Source: Sporosarcina sp. PTS2304 (GTDB lineage Bacteria; Bacillota; Bacilli; Bacillales_A; Planococcaceae). From it: DNA of 64,000 nucleotides. Below, piece after piece: positions 36,597 to 45,758 of the stretch; positions within the stretch are counted from its first letter, which is position 1, and each line of letters begins with the position of its first letter. The stretch is from assembly GCF_003351785.1 (NCBI RefSeq), contig NZ_CP031230.1, positions 186,001-250,000 of the forward strand. The letters are read 5' to 3'. The notes beneath the pieces are model-generated. The model worked only from the letters and a program-made list of their open reading frames with translations. It was not told where the DNA came from and did no database searches. A program made the translations under genes and the position numbers.

Positions 36597-37640
36597 ATGT
36601 TATTCATCGCAATGTCTGTAGCTTTTATCGCTGCTATCATACTAACACCGCTTGTCATCAAGCTTGCTTATCGGATCGGTGCGGTTGACCGTCCCAATTA
36701 TCGAAAAGTACATGCGAGAATTATGCCGAGAATTGGCGGACTGGCTATTTTTGGCGCGTTTATAATCGGGTACGCTATTTTATTACCTAAAGATGAGCAC
36801 GCTGTCGGAATTTTAATCGGTGCAGTCATTATCGTGTTAATTGGTTTCTTGGATGATATGTTAGAAATCACAGCGAAAGCAAAACTATCAGGTCAGCTCT
36901 TAGCTGCGTTAGTAGTTGTCCTGTGGGGCGGCTTACAAATTGAATTTATTAACTTACCGTTTATCGGTCAATTAGATTTTGGTTACTTAAGTATTCCAAT
37001 TACAATTATTTGGATTATCGGTATTACAAATGCTATTAACTTAATTGATGGCTTGGATGGTTTGGCGGCAGGCGTTTCTACGATTGCGTTAATCGCTATT
37101 ACAGTAATGGCGGCACTTATGGGAGATGTCTTCGTTGCAGCGACAGCATCAATATTAGCTGCTAGTTCGCTCGGATTCTTATTCTTTAACTTCCATCCGG
37201 CGAAAATCTTCATGGGGGATACGGGATCATTATTCCTTGGATTCATGATTTCGGTGCTCGCGCTACTTGGTTTCAAAAATGTTGCGGTCGTGTCATTGGT
37301 TATACCAATCATTATGTTAGGTGTTCCTATTTCAGACACATTCTTTGCGATTGTTAGACGCGTGCGTATGAAGCAGTCCATTACAGCGGCAGATAAATCC
37401 CATTTACATCATTGTTTATTACGAGTAGGGTTTTCACATAGACAAGCAGTATTGACTATATACGGAATTGCGATTTTATTTGGTGCAGCAGCAGTTCTTT
37501 TCTCACAAGCTACAGTATGGGGAGCATTGCTACTGATTTTCGTTATGCTCATCGTCATCGAGTTATTTGTCGAGTTAATCGGACTCGCAGGCGCGAATTA
37601 TCGACCGTTATTGAATTTAGTACGAATGATTGGAAAGTAA
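36597..37640 (+). CDS. tagO: Undecaprenyl-phosphate GlcNAc-1-phosphate transferase (TagO/WecA)
   Basis: The 347-residue polytopic enzyme (about 11 helices) transfers GlcNAc-1-P from UDP-GlcNAc to undecaprenyl phosphate, starting wall teichoic acid or secondary-polymer synthesis. Conserved motifs are GFLDDMLEI, NLIDGLDGLAAG, FHPAKIFMGDTGSLFLG and the cytosolic SHLHH histidine loop. The start is ATG 36597, 6 nt after GGGGAGG; an in-frame TTG upstream sits within that site. With csaB, the LCP protein and the GT4/flippase pair it fits synthesis of the polymer that anchors SLH proteins. Confidence 0.94.
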   Translation: MLFIAMSVAFIAAIILTPLVIKLAYRIGAVDRPNYRKVHARIMPRIGGLAIFGAFIIGYAILLPKDEHAVGILIGAVIIVLIGFLDDMLEITAKAKLSGQLLAALVVVLWGGLQIEFINLPFIGQLDFGYLSIPITIIWIIGITNAINLIDGLDGLAAGVSTIALIAITVMAALMGDVFVAATASILAASSLGFLFFNFHPAKIFMGDTGSLFLGFMISVLALLGFKNVAVVSLVIPIIMLGVPISDTFFAIVRRVRMKQSITAADKSHLHHCLLRVGFSHRQAVLTIYGIAILFGAAAVLFSQATVWGALLLIFVMLIVIELFVELIGLAGANYRPLLNLVRMIGK

Positions 37641-37646
37641 TTATAG

Positions 37647-37688
37647 AAAGCTCTTATCTGTTTGTTGCGGATAAGAGCTTTTTTATTT
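37647..37688 (+). terminator. Terminator after tagO
   Basis: AAAGCTCTTATC and GATAAGAGCTTT arms, then TTTTATTTTG, lie just after the stop. Confidence 0.9.
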
Positions 37689-37689
37689 T

Positions 37690-37920
37690 GTTACGTGGAT
37701 TTTTTGAAGGTGATCGGTTCACTGGATTCACTGCGGCGCTGGCGGTAGGCACCTTCGTTTGGTAATGACAGTTACAAATCGTAGTTCACTGTAGTCGATA
37801 ACTATCTTTTTACTTAATATGGTCATCACACTTTATAACCTGTCCGTACTAGCGAAGAAGCAACTGTGGGGTCAACCGAAGCGGCTACTGAAAACTGAAC
37901 CCTCACCAACTCCAGAACCC
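37690..37920 (+). repeat. Dispersed repeat family C, longest copy
   Basis: It contains TGATCGGTTCACTGGATTCA, CGGCGCTGGCGGTAGGCACC, TTACAAATCGTAGTTCA and, toward the end, GAAAACTGAACCCTCACCAA. Parts recur near 14.4 kb and 20.2 kb. No gene is supported between tagO and the LCP gene; the remainder to 38007 holds nothing recognisable. Confidence 0.55.
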
Positions 37921-38007
37921 AAAACTAAATCGATTCACGACCCAACACCCAACACCAATTAAAACAAGCCCTCATCCTAAAAGACAAGAGCTCGTTAATC
38001 ATACTAT

Positions 38008-39039
38008 TTATTCCTGCGTCACTTCAGCAGTAATTTGAGTCGTGTTCGATTCAGTAAGTGAAGAAGAATCTGGAATCAACCCGAGGTGTGACTTTAATAT
38101 TTGCCGCGTCTCCTCTAAATTACGCTCATCCAATTTATAATAATAAACACCAGTAGACATATCATCATACCCGCTAAGTGTTAGCGTATCGACTTTAGGC
38201 ATGCCTGTTTTTACATACTGAATGAAAGAAAGCATTTGTTTCGAAGTCATGTCTGTCTTCATATTTTCACCAAGCGCATTGATCACATCGCCATACTTTG
38301 TCAGGGACGTAATAGAAGTAGCTTCTTTGATCATAGCTTGCAGGATCATTTGCTGACGCTTTCCACGCTCAATATCACTGTCCAATTTTCTCGTCCTAGC
38401 CAAAGCGAGTGTATGACGTCCGTCCAATCGTTGAAGACCAGGCATTAAATGTATCGCATTTTTATCATTTTCATCCTTTTCGATACGTTCGTATGGAACT
38501 TCTACTTCAACTCCGCCGAGTGCATCTACCACGTCGATAAAGGCATTGAAATTCATCTTAATATAATAATTAATCGGAATATCAAAGAGATTTTCCACTG
38601 TATCAATGGAAGCGGCAGTACCGCCAAATGCATGGGCATGTGTAATTTTATCCTTATAATTTACTTTAGGAATATACACATAAGAGTCACGAGGAATACT
38701 GACGAGTTTAATACTTTTCATCTTCGGATTTAACGTGGCTAGAATCAGTGCATCTGATCGACCATGCTCTTCTGCCTCGTGACGCGCTTCACTTTCATCA
38801 ACACCGATCAATAAAATGGAGACTTTGTCTTTCGCTGGCTCTACGCGTAGCTCTGCAGGTTCTTTCTGCGCTAAAGGTTCATAAGACCGATCCAATACTT
38901 CTGCTGTCTGATTATACAGTTGATATAGATAAGCTGATACGCCAAGTGCTGCAATAAGAAATGTGAATCCGGATATTTTTAAGAAGAGTTTTGTCTTTGA
39001 CTGAGAACCTTTCTTCTTTTTATATTCTTCTCTTTTCAT
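38008..39039 (-). CDS. tagU: LytR-CpsA-Psr (LCP) family wall-polymer ligase
   Basis: The 343-residue protein has a short basic cytoplasmic N-terminus, one membrane anchor (about 20-42) and an extracellular LCP domain (about 70-300). Signature segments are VSILLIGVDESE, GRSDALILATLNP, LVSIPRDSYVYIP, ALARTRKLDSDIERGKRQQ. Family members attach undecaprenyl-linked teichoic acids or related polymers to peptidoglycan, using the conserved Arg/Asp pocket. A TTGGAGG site stands 6 nt before the ATG. The yvyE-tagU-degSU neighbourhood is also seen in B. subtilis. Which polymer is attached is inferred. Confidence 0.9.
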   Translation of the reverse strand: MKREEYKKKKGSQSKTKLFLKISGFTFLIAALGVSAYLYQLYNQTAEVLDRSYEPLAQKEPAELRVEPAKDKVSILLIGVDESEARHEAEEHGRSDALILATLNPKMKSIKLVSIPRDSYVYIPKVNYKDKITHAHAFGGTAASIDTVENLFDIPINYYIKMNFNAFIDVVDALGGVEVEVPYERIEKDENDKNAIHLMPGLQRLDGRHTLALARTRKLDSDIERGKRQQMILQAMIKEATSITSLTKYGDVINALGENMKTDMTSKQMLSFIQYVKTGMPKVDTLTLSGYDDMSTGVYYYKLDERNLEETRQILKSHLGLIPDSSSLTESNTTQITAEVTQE

Positions 39040-39208
39040 TTTATACCTCCAAGGTGTACGGCACGAGAAGCCGCCAATGGCGAATCAAGTAAAGCTAGCC
39101 GTGGCTTGCTGCAACGAGCAAGTAATCATGCCACCTCTAGTTCATATATGAATAAAAAGTTGCACTTGTATCTAGTATAACTGTTTTTTAAACAGACGTA
39201 TAGTTATA

Positions 39209-39841
39209 TCAGATGGTAAACTCTAGAAATTCATGTTGCACTTCAGTGACGACAGCTTGACCATTCGTCAGTTCCATAATCCATTCATGAAAAACAGATT
39301 GTTCTTCTACAGGAACAAATAAAAACAGTTCAACGTCCTGTTCATAGGTAATCTCTTGTAAAGGATAGATGGATTGGCGTATTTCGTTTTCCACTTTTCC
39401 TAACCATGTATAATCAATCATTACCTTTGTCAAAACATGTAATCTTCTTTCGACAATACCTGTAGCGGCTACTCCTTCAGAAGCGGCTTTACCGTAGGCG
39501 CGGATCAGTCCACCGCCACCTAGTTTAATGCCGCCGAAGTAACGAGTTACGACGATGACGGTATCTTTTAATTGTTGTTTTTTTAATACTTCCAACATAG
39601 GAACACCGGCAGTTCCTGAAGGTTCCCCGTCATCGTTCGCTTTTTGGATCTGATCATGTTCTCCGATAATATAAGCGGAACAATTATGTGTTGCTGTATG
39701 ATGATCTTTTTTTATTTCCTGAATAAAGTCAATTGCCTCTTGTTCGGTCTCTGCTCGCTTAACAAATGAAAGGAAACGGGATTTTTGCACCACGAATTCA
39801 CTTTCGCCATAAAGCTGTACAGTTTTATAATTTGCTCGCAT
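39209..39841 (-). CDS. yvyE: YigZ/IMPACT family protein YvyE
   Basis: The 210-residue cytoplasmic protein has the N-terminal UPF0029/IMPACT domain: SRFLSFVKRA, HNCSAYIIG, DDGEPSGTAGVPMLEVL, VVTRYFGGIKLGGGGLIRAYG. A smaller C-terminal domain (about 135-210) follows. Relatives contact the ribosome or translation factors, but the exact role is not settled. It lies between the LCP gene and degS, as in Bacillus. A GGGGGT site precedes the ATG. Confidence 0.92.
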   Translation of the reverse strand: MRANYKTVQLYGESEFVVQKSRFLSFVKRAETEQEAIDFIQEIKKDHHTATHNCSAYIIGEHDQIQKANDDGEPSGTAGVPMLEVLKKQQLKDTVIVVTRYFGGIKLGGGGLIRAYGKAASEGVAATGIVERRLHVLTKVMIDYTWLGKVENEIRQSIYPLQEITYEQDVELFLFVPVEEQSVFHEWIMELTNGQAVVTEVQHEFLEFTI

Positions 39842-39991
39842 TTGTCGTACCCCCTACATTTGTAATATACTTATAATACTTTTACATCATTGAGATGATA
39901 TACTGTATTTAGAAGTGTATAAGTAATTAGGTTAAACTGCAATGTTGCTCACTTCGCATATTTTACATAGACAGGTGCGGGAGGGAGTCAT

Positions 39992-41140
39992 TTGAACGAG
40001 AAGGCGATCGACATCCAGCAAATGGAAAAGATCTTCGGCAACATGGTTGATGTAATGGATCGGTCAAAAACTGACATATTTTTAATTAGTGAACAAAGTC
40101 GTCAAAGTTTTGAAGAAATGCAAAAAGAGCTAACAGAAGTGAAAGAAAGCATTTCGCATGTCATAGCAGAAGGCGACTCTTTAGATGATATGTCACGCCA
40201 CTCTAGAAAACGCTTGGCAAACGTGTCGAAGGATTTCATAAATTACAGCGAAGAAGAAGTGAAACAGGCATATAGTGTGGCAAATGATTTGCTTGTACGC
40301 GTCTCCATCAATAAAATGGAGGAAAAGCAGTTGCGTGAGAGAAGAGACGAGTTGGAACGTCGGCTTGCTATGTTACTCTCCACAATTGAAAGGGCTGATC
40401 AACTTGTTAATCAGGTAACCACAGTAATTACTTATTTGACATCTGATTTAAAAAATGTGAGTGCAGCACTTGAAACAGCACGCCATAAACAAGATTTTGC
40501 AATTCAAATCATTCAAGCACAAGAAGAAGAGCGAAAACGTCTATCACGTGATATTCACGATGGTCCTGCACAAATGCTGGCGAATGTTCTCATGCGTTCG
40601 GGTTTGATTGAAAAGACCTTTGTACAACACGGTCCTGACAAAGCCTTACTGGAACTGTCTCATTTAAAAGAGATGGTAAGAGGTGCACTATCGGAAGTAC
40701 GGCGGATTATATATGATCTTCGTCCAATGGCTTTAGATGATTTAGGACTCGTTCCTACATTACGAAAATATTTATCGACCATTAGTGAATATGAAGCACC
40801 ATTGACCATCCATTTTCATAGCAATGGACCCGAAAGAAGATTCAATTCCAATTTTGAAGTAGGGATTTTTAGACTCATACAAGAATCAGTGAATAACAGT
40901 ATCAAACATGCAAAAACAGACGAAGTATGGGTTAAAATTGAATGGTTGCGTGATACCGTAAATATATTGATTAAAGACAAAGGTTGCGGCTTTGATACAA
41001 AAGAAGTAAAAGATAAGTCATTTGGTTTGATTGGCATGCAAGAACGCGTGGATTTGTTAAAAGGTGAAATGAAAGTAAACTCCAAAGTTGGAGAAGGTAC
41101 TTCACTTTTATTGCGGATCCCGTTAGACGAAGAACTGTAA
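39992..41140 (+). CDS. degS: DegS sensor histidine kinase
   Basis: The 382-residue soluble kinase has an N-terminal coiled-coil sensor half (about 1-180, with long Glu/Lys-rich heptads). A HisKA_3 dimerisation domain with the phospho-acceptor in LSRDIHDGPAQM (about 190) and a C-terminal ATPase (about 280-382, with VNNSIKHAK, DKGCGFD and GLIGMQERV) follow. It phosphorylates DegU, controlling exoenzymes, competence and multicellular behaviour. There is no membrane segment, as in B. subtilis DegS. The TTG start is preceded by GGGAGGGAG; degU follows after 28 nt. Confidence 0.95.
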   Translation: MNEKAIDIQQMEKIFGNMVDVMDRSKTDIFLISEQSRQSFEEMQKELTEVKESISHVIAEGDSLDDMSRHSRKRLANVSKDFINYSEEEVKQAYSVANDLLVRVSINKMEEKQLRERRDELERRLAMLLSTIERADQLVNQVTTVITYLTSDLKNVSAALETARHKQDFAIQIIQAQEEERKRLSRDIHDGPAQMLANVLMRSGLIEKTFVQHGPDKALLELSHLKEMVRGALSEVRRIIYDLRPMALDDLGLVPTLRKYLSTISEYEAPLTIHFHSNGPERRFNSNFEVGIFRLIQESVNNSIKHAKTDEVWVKIEWLRDTVNILIKDKGCGFDTKEVKDKSFGLIGMQERVDLLKGEMKVNSKVGEGTSLLLRIPLDEEL

Positions 41141-41168
41141 GTAACGTAAACATTGGGAGGAATAGGAC

Positions 41169-41849
41169 ATGGAAACAACAAAAATTTTAATTGTAGATGA
41201 TCACCAATTATTCCGAGAAGGTGTTAAACGAATTTTGGACTTTGAAGATTCATTTAACGTAGTAGCAGAGGGCGATGACGGAAGTGAAGTGCTTGAAATT
41301 TATCGTCAGTGTGAGCCGGACGTTGTATTGATGGATATTAACATGCCGCGTATGAACGGTGTAGACGCTACAGAGCAATTAGTGAAAGAGTTCCCGGATG
41401 CCAAAGTGATTATGCTTTCCATTCACGATGACGAGTCTTATGTAACACATGCGTTGAAGACAGGTGCACTCGGCTATATGTTAAAGGAAATGGACGCCGA
41501 CGCAATTGTACAAGCTATTAAAGTAGTAGCAAATGGCGGATCGTATTTACATCCGAAAGTAACACATAATTTAGTATCTGAATTCCGCCGTTTAAGTGAG
41601 AGGGAACATAAAGGTTCATTCCAACAAAATGACATTCGCCGTCCCCTTCATTTATTGACAAAACGTGAATGTGAAGTGCTACAATTACTGACAGATGGCC
41701 AAAGTAACAGGACTATTGGCGAGACGTTATTTATTTCAGAGAAAACAGTAAAAAACCACGTCTCTAGTATTTTGCAGAAAATGAACGTAAATGACCGTAC
41801 ACAAGCAGTCGTCACAGCAATTAAAAATGGCTGGGTTGAAGTGAAATAA
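41169..41849 (+). CDS. degU: DegU response regulator
   Basis: The 226-residue NarL/LuxR-type regulator has a receiver domain (about 1-120) with [14 protein letters not shown], the phospho-acceptor in [11 protein letters not shown] and a conserved lysine in MLKEMDAD. The C-terminal HTH is [23 protein letters not shown] and [13 protein letters not shown]. It is the partner of the adjacent DegS. Phosphorylated DegU drives secreted enzymes; the unphosphorylated form aids comK activation in B. subtilis, and a comK-like gene lies 1.1 kb downstream. A GGGAGGA site is present. Confidence 0.96.
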   Translation: METTKILIVDDHQLFREGVKRILDFEDSFNVVAEGDDGSEVLEIYRQCEPDVVLMDINMPRMNGVDATEQLVKEFPDAKVIMLSIHDDESYVTHALKTGALGYMLKEMDADAIVQAIKVVANGGSYLHPKVTHNLVSEFRRLSEREHKGSFQQNDIRRPLHLLTKRECEVLQLLTDGQSNRTIGETLFISEKTVKNHVSSILQKMNVNDRTQAVVTAIKNGWVEVK

Positions 41850-41853
41850 AAAC

Positions 41854-41887
41854 GAAAAGGTCTTTTGATAGTAAAAGGCCTTTTTCT
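41854..41887 (+). terminator. Terminator after degU
   Basis: AAAAGGTCTTTT and AAAAGGCCTTTTT arms (one wobble) with a 6-nt loop lie just before the lipoprotein gene. Confidence 0.82.
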
Positions 41888-41904
41888 CTATGTGGGAGGA
41901 AATC

Positions 41905-42468
41905 ATGAAGAAGAAATTAGCAATGGCATCGATCGCTATGGTTCTTATTTTAAGTGCCTGCAATAAGTCTGAAGAGACCAATTCGAACGACATTACGAAC
42001 GGAGAAGCTTCTCCTGGAAACGGCGCAATCGATCATGGAGTGGATGATAACAAAGTAGGTTTCAGTATGTCAGGTGATCAAGTGGAAGAAGCAGAGAATG
42101 TTCCAAAAGAGGAACATAAAGCGATTATGGCGGCATTCAACGAATATATTGAGTCATTCAATAGTCAGGACATTGATAGATATCTTGCTACATTATCAGA
42201 TAAAAAATACGATCTCCAAGAAGAGCGAACCGTGTTGGAAGATATGTTCAAATCAGCATCCGTAAAGCGAGATCCTGACAATGAGACGATTGTAAAGTAC
42301 AACGAAAAAGAAGCGCAAGTATTTTCGACGATTAAAACTACATTTACTGACATGGAAAGTGGTGTAGAGAACGCTCCGGAAGGACGTCAAGTAACAGTTT
42401 TCACTAAAGAAGACGATCAATGGAAAGTCTTTTCGATTCATTTTATCGGAGACGAACCAGACAAATAA
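41905..42468 (+). CDS. Putative lipoprotein of unknown function
   Basis: The 187-residue protein has a type II signal peptide: MKKKLAMASIAMVLI then lipobox LSAC, lipidated cysteine at about residue 19. A polar linker follows (about 20-70). A C-terminal domain (about 75-187) begins IMAAFNEYIESFNSQDIDRYLATLSDK, a pattern resembling the SnoaL/NTF2-like cone fold. No catalytic residues stand out. ATG 41905 follows GTGGGAGGA; the upstream GTG lies within that site. The gene stands alone between two terminators. Confidence 0.82.
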   Translation: MKKKLAMASIAMVLILSACNKSEETNSNDITNGEASPGNGAIDHGVDDNKVGFSMSGDQVEEAENVPKEEHKAIMAAFNEYIESFNSQDIDRYLATLSDKKYDLQEERTVLEDMFKSASVKRDPDNETIVKYNEKEAQVFSTIKTTFTDMESGVENAPEGRQVTVFTKEDDQWKVFSIHFIGDEPDK

Positions 42469-42504
42469 TAAAAGTTCCAGCACACTCGCTGGAACTTTTT
42501 TCAT
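42469..42504 (+). terminator. Terminator after the lipoprotein gene
   Basis: AAAAGTTCCAGC and GCTGGAACTTTT form a perfect 12-bp stem with a 6-nt loop plus T run. Confidence 0.92.
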
Positions 42505-42614
42505 GTCGAAAAATGAAAAAAGTTTACCATACTAATCGTACTTGCTTTTTGTTGTCATTCGATCTATAATTATTATACGAACACTTGTTCCTTTTGTTTG
42601 AGGAGGTGACTCAA

Positions 42615-42983
42615 ATGCCTTTCCTTCCCAATGAGGCATTACCTTATATGGAGAACTATATTTATTTACCGATGCTATTAACGATTCTAGAACGAGATCG
42701 CAGTATTTTGGAGAAAATACCATTTAAATTAAAAGATCCTTATTTATATTTAGTAGATGAGACGATGAATGCGATTACGGTAGATCTGCAAAAAACAGCA
42801 GAGTATTTACGGCAACATCATATGAAAGTTATACGCCGTTCGACGGATGAATTATTCACTGAATATTTATTTTTACACAATGGATATGAAGATACACGGC
42901 GCTATTTGAATGTGCGTCTACGTAATCGAACCGAAGAATTATTACATCAATATCTTAGGAAATTGGAGCGTCAGAGTTTTTAG
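42615..42983 (+). CDS. YhjD-like conserved hypothetical protein
   Basis: The 122-residue soluble helical protein includes YIYLPMLLTILERDRSILEKIPFKLKDPYLYLVDE and a C-terminal GYEDTRRYLNVRLRNRTEELLHQYL. This resembles B. subtilis YhjD and relatives of unknown function. Its closeness to comK is also reminiscent of B. subtilis, where yhjD and comK are in the same region. AGGAGGTGA lies 6 nt before ATG 42615. The 3' end overlaps the convergent comK gene by 29 nt, so antisense overlap of the two mRNAs is expected. Confidence 0.75.
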   Translation: MPFLPNEALPYMENYIYLPMLLTILERDRSILEKIPFKLKDPYLYLVDETMNAITVDLQKTAEYLRQHHMKVIRRSTDELFTEYLFLHNGYEDTRRYLNVRLRNRTEELLHQYLRKLERQSF

Positions 42984-43491
42984 GCTCCATAATCATATAA
43001 TAGGAACTTCTCAATTCTTCTTGTGCATTATCAAAGCGTTGGGACAAAATATGCGATAGCGCCATTTGTCGGTAAACTGTTGCCAGCGATGTATCTAGCG
43101 GCATATGTGTGTCATTTTTTAATACAACAGCAACACCATCTTCGCATTGATGGGTGTCTTTAACCGCGTGATAAGCAACCCATGAATTTTTATGTAGTGT
43201 TGGAGACAGTAAAGGAAAGAAAAGCAACGGCCGATTATTGAGATGCGTCAGCATAATAGGCGGCTTCGGTCGATTTTTCAAATCATTTTTTGAGCTAGTA
43301 ATGATGGAGTCGAAGTTTGTGCGGTAATGAGCACAAGAATCCTTCATGATTTCTAATGGTGTTTTTTCGACAATGAATGTTCGATCGTTTTCTACAACCT
43401 TTGTATAGTATGGATTGGAATGTTGGCCATGAAGTAATGCAAAAGTATGAAACGTAACGATATAAGAAGACAAGTTCTGTTGATTTACCAT
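42955..43491 (-). CDS. comK: Competence transcription factor ComK-like
   Basis: The 178-residue protein matches the ComK family. HGQHSNPYYTKVVENDRTFIVEKTPLEIMKDSCAHY corresponds to the N-terminal region, and NRPKPPIMLTHLNNRPLLFFPLLSP to the conserved central KPPI...FP(T/L)xSP stretch. ComK activates DNA-uptake and recombination genes by binding AT-boxes. The C-terminus differs from B. subtilis ComK and is less certain. GGGAGGG precedes the ATG. The 3' end overlaps the YhjD-like gene. Proximity to degU, an enhancer of comK expression in Bacillus, is consistent. Confidence 0.83.
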   Translation of the reverse strand: MVNQQNLSSYIVTFHTFALLHGQHSNPYYTKVVENDRTFIVEKTPLEIMKDSCAHYRTNFDSIITSSKNDLKNRPKPPIMLTHLNNRPLLFFPLLSPTLHKNSWVAYHAVKDTHQCEDGVAVVLKNDTHMPLDTSLATVYRQMALSHILSQRFDNAQEELRSSYYMIMEPKNSDAPIS

Positions 43492-43622
43492 AGCGTTCCC
43501 TCCCTAGTAATAGGTCAATATACTCGTATCTTTAATTATAGGACAGAAAAAACTAAAATCAATATAAAAAGAAGAAAAATGTCGAATATTCTATCAATTA
43601 TTATAATTAGACAATTTTTGGA

Positions 43623-43657
43623 TAAAAAACGCTGATCCTTTTCTCGGATCAGCGGAT
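43623..43657 (-). terminator. Terminator of the M20 amidohydrolase gene
   Basis: CGCTGATCC and GGATCAGCG arms around TTTTCTC, with a TTTTTTATCC run on the minus strand, lie just downstream of the stop. Confidence 0.88.
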
Positions 43658-43662
43658 GGAAA

Positions 43663-44826
43663 TTACTTTTGATATTCAATAGCGGCGGCGCCAAGTGTTT
43701 TTGCTGCTGCAATCATTGCTTTTTCATCAATGTCAAATCGTGGATGGTGATGAGGGAACGCGTCAGTCGGTCTAGCTCCTGTAAAGAAGAAAGTGCCAGG
43801 TACTTTTTCTAAGTAATAAGCGAAATCTTCTCCGCCCATTTGAGGTTCCATTTTTTCCACACCATTTAAACCAGGTATAGTTTCGGCTACAGACTGTAAA
43901 AATTCTGTTTCTTTTTCATGATTAACGACAGCTGGATATCCACGGAAGTATTCGACTTCGATTTGGCAGTCAGTTGCAATAGCTGTCCCTTCAGCGACAC
44001 GTTTAATTTCACGCTCCATTAAATCGCGATTTTCCGATGTGAATGTGCGAACAGTACCACTTAGAACTGCTTGATCTGCAATTACGTTAAATGCATTATC
44101 CGCAACGAATGAACCAACAGACAAGACAGCTGATTCGATAGGGTCTACGCGTCTAGAGACAATTTGTTGTAAGTTCATCACTAATTGTGAACCAATCGCT
44201 ACCGCATCTTTTGTTTGGTGTGGAGATGCGCCGTGTCCGCCAGCCCCTTGAACTGTAATAGAAAAGCGGTCAGCTGCTGCCATGACTGGGCCTGCTGCGT
44301 AATAAATAATTCCTGTGTCATACAGAGACCAGAGATGTGTACCGAATATAACATCTACTCCATCAAGGCAACCGTCTTCTATCATTGCAATTGCGCCACC
44401 AGGAGCCAGTTCTTCAGCATGTTGATGAATGAAAACATACTCCCCGGCTAACTCGTCACGCATTTCATTCATTGCTTTTGCCAATTGAAGAAGAGTAGCG
44501 GTATGACCGTCGTGACCGCAAGCGTGCATAACGCCGGGCACTTTAGAAGCGTAAGGGGTATCTTTTTGATCTTGGATAGGAAGTGCATCGAAATCTGCGC
44601 GCATAGCGACAGTTTTACCTGGCTTGCTTCCTTTCACACGAGCAACTACACCGTTTCCACCGACACCTGTTCGAACATCGATGTGTAGTTGTTTATAAAA
44701 ATCTGCTATATAAGCAGCTGTTTTTTCTTCTTTAAATGAAACTTCTGGATTCATATGCAAATAGCGACGAATTTCTACCATATCGTCATAAGATTGTTCT
44801 AGTTTCTTGAATAGTTGCTCATTCAT
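43663..44826 (-). CDS. M20 family metal-dependent amidohydrolase (YhaA/YxeP-like)
   Basis: The 387-residue cytoplasmic amidohydrolase has the M20D pattern. It includes LHMNPEVSFKE, MRADFDALPIQ, the metal-binding MHACGHDGHTA (Cys/His), HQHAEELAPGG, GAGGHGASPHQT (dimerisation domain), and a final GGEDFAYYLEKVPG glutamate and HHPRFD histidine. Family members remove acyl groups from amino acids or small peptides (hippurate, N-acetyl-amino acids). The substrate is unknown. In B. subtilis, yhaA lies not far from hmoB-hemEHY, in line with the synteny here. GGGAGA is the ribosome site. The composite repeat E2 lies directly upstream. Confidence 0.9.
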   Translation of the reverse strand: MNEQLFKKLEQSYDDMVEIRRYLHMNPEVSFKEEKTAAYIADFYKQLHIDVRTGVGGNGVVARVKGSKPGKTVAMRADFDALPIQDQKDTPYASKVPGVMHACGHDGHTATLLQLAKAMNEMRDELAGEYVFIHQHAEELAPGGAIAMIEDGCLDGVDVIFGTHLWSLYDTGIIYYAAGPVMAAADRFSITVQGAGGHGASPHQTKDAVAIGSQLVMNLQQIVSRRVDPIESAVLSVGSFVADNAFNVIADQAVLSGTVRTFTSENRDLMEREIKRVAEGTAIATDCQIEVEYFRGYPAVVNHEKETEFLQSVAETIPGLNGVEKMEPQMGGEDFAYYLEKVPGTFFFTGARPTDAFPHHHPRFDIDEKAMIAAAKTLGAAAIEYQK

Positions 44827-45018
44827 GTAAAAAATCTCCCTTCAAGTAAAAAACATATATGAAATATCGTTATCATTATAACAAGTAGTGTGAAAGGTCG
44901 CAAATTTCGAAATCCGAAGTTTTGTTAAAAAGTCTATAAAAAGAGCAAGCCTGTTGATTAATAGTATTATGTATAATTCTCTCGTTCATTTAGTTTAAAA
45001 CGATTTTGACTACGGCAG

Positions 45019-45680
45019 TTGGATGAAGTGACGCTGACTTAGAATGTCTTGCGGCTTGCACTTCCAGACGATACGCTTTCCGGAGGGGACGCGGCGGACC
45101 CCGCAAAAGAGCGCTCCGGGTTACGCCTGTCAAATGCAAAGATGTGCTCCTTCTCGCTACGCTTCACTCGCAAAAGCCGTCCTTCGCAACGACTTTTCCT
45201 GATCCTCCCGGAGTCGATCGTCTGTAAGCTCCAAGCCGGACTTAGTGTAGGCAAGACAGTTTGATCACTCTTTGTAGGGGATGAAAACCGAGTAGACTTG
45301 TCTGATACAATGCGACCGTTTTGAAGTTAAAAAGCGGTGAAGTGTTGCTAGCTACTATGACTGTTTCGATGGACTGAGTGAAAAAATGACCCTATATACA
45401 TTCAGTCAGCAAATCCAAAGCTTCACCACACTGTTTAGGAAGCAGAACTTACCATACTCTATTTCTGGCCGAACACGAACTGACTTCCCGACACAACCTC
45501 AAGGATTCTCCCGGAAGAACCGGCGACTCCTGGAGGATCAGGACGACAGGCATAATCGCCAATGCACTTCTGGCGAGTCCGCCGCGTCCCCTCAGGAAAG
45601 CGTCCGGTTCTGTAGGGAGAATCCTAGCACGTACACTACTTTTCTGCAACGCACTGGAGAATCCTAACACGTACACTCAT
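45019..45680 (+). repeat. Composite repeat element, copy E2
   Basis: The A unit outer stem runs from CAGACGAT (45065) to ATCGTCTG (to 45224), with the roughly 68-nt insertion at about 45132-45199. Linker 45240-45500 and an inverted B unit from AGGATTCTCCC (45502) to GGGAGAATCCT (to 45625) follow. A second partial B end, GGAGAATCCTAACACGTAC, comes at 45655. It occupies most of the 44827-45747 gap. No conserved gene is present; ORFs within it are not shared between copies. Confidence 0.87.
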
Positions 45681-45723
45681 TTCCAAATGCCAATTCCTTT
45701 CTTTAGATAATCAACAGGCTTGT

Positions 45724-45758
45724 AAAAAGAGGCTTGACGTGTAGACGTCAAACCTCCT
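45724..45758 (-). terminator. Terminator of hmoB
   Basis: GAGGCTTGACG and CGTCAAACCTC arms (one mismatch) precede TTTTTAC on the minus strand; they overlap the hmoB stop. Confidence 0.85.
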
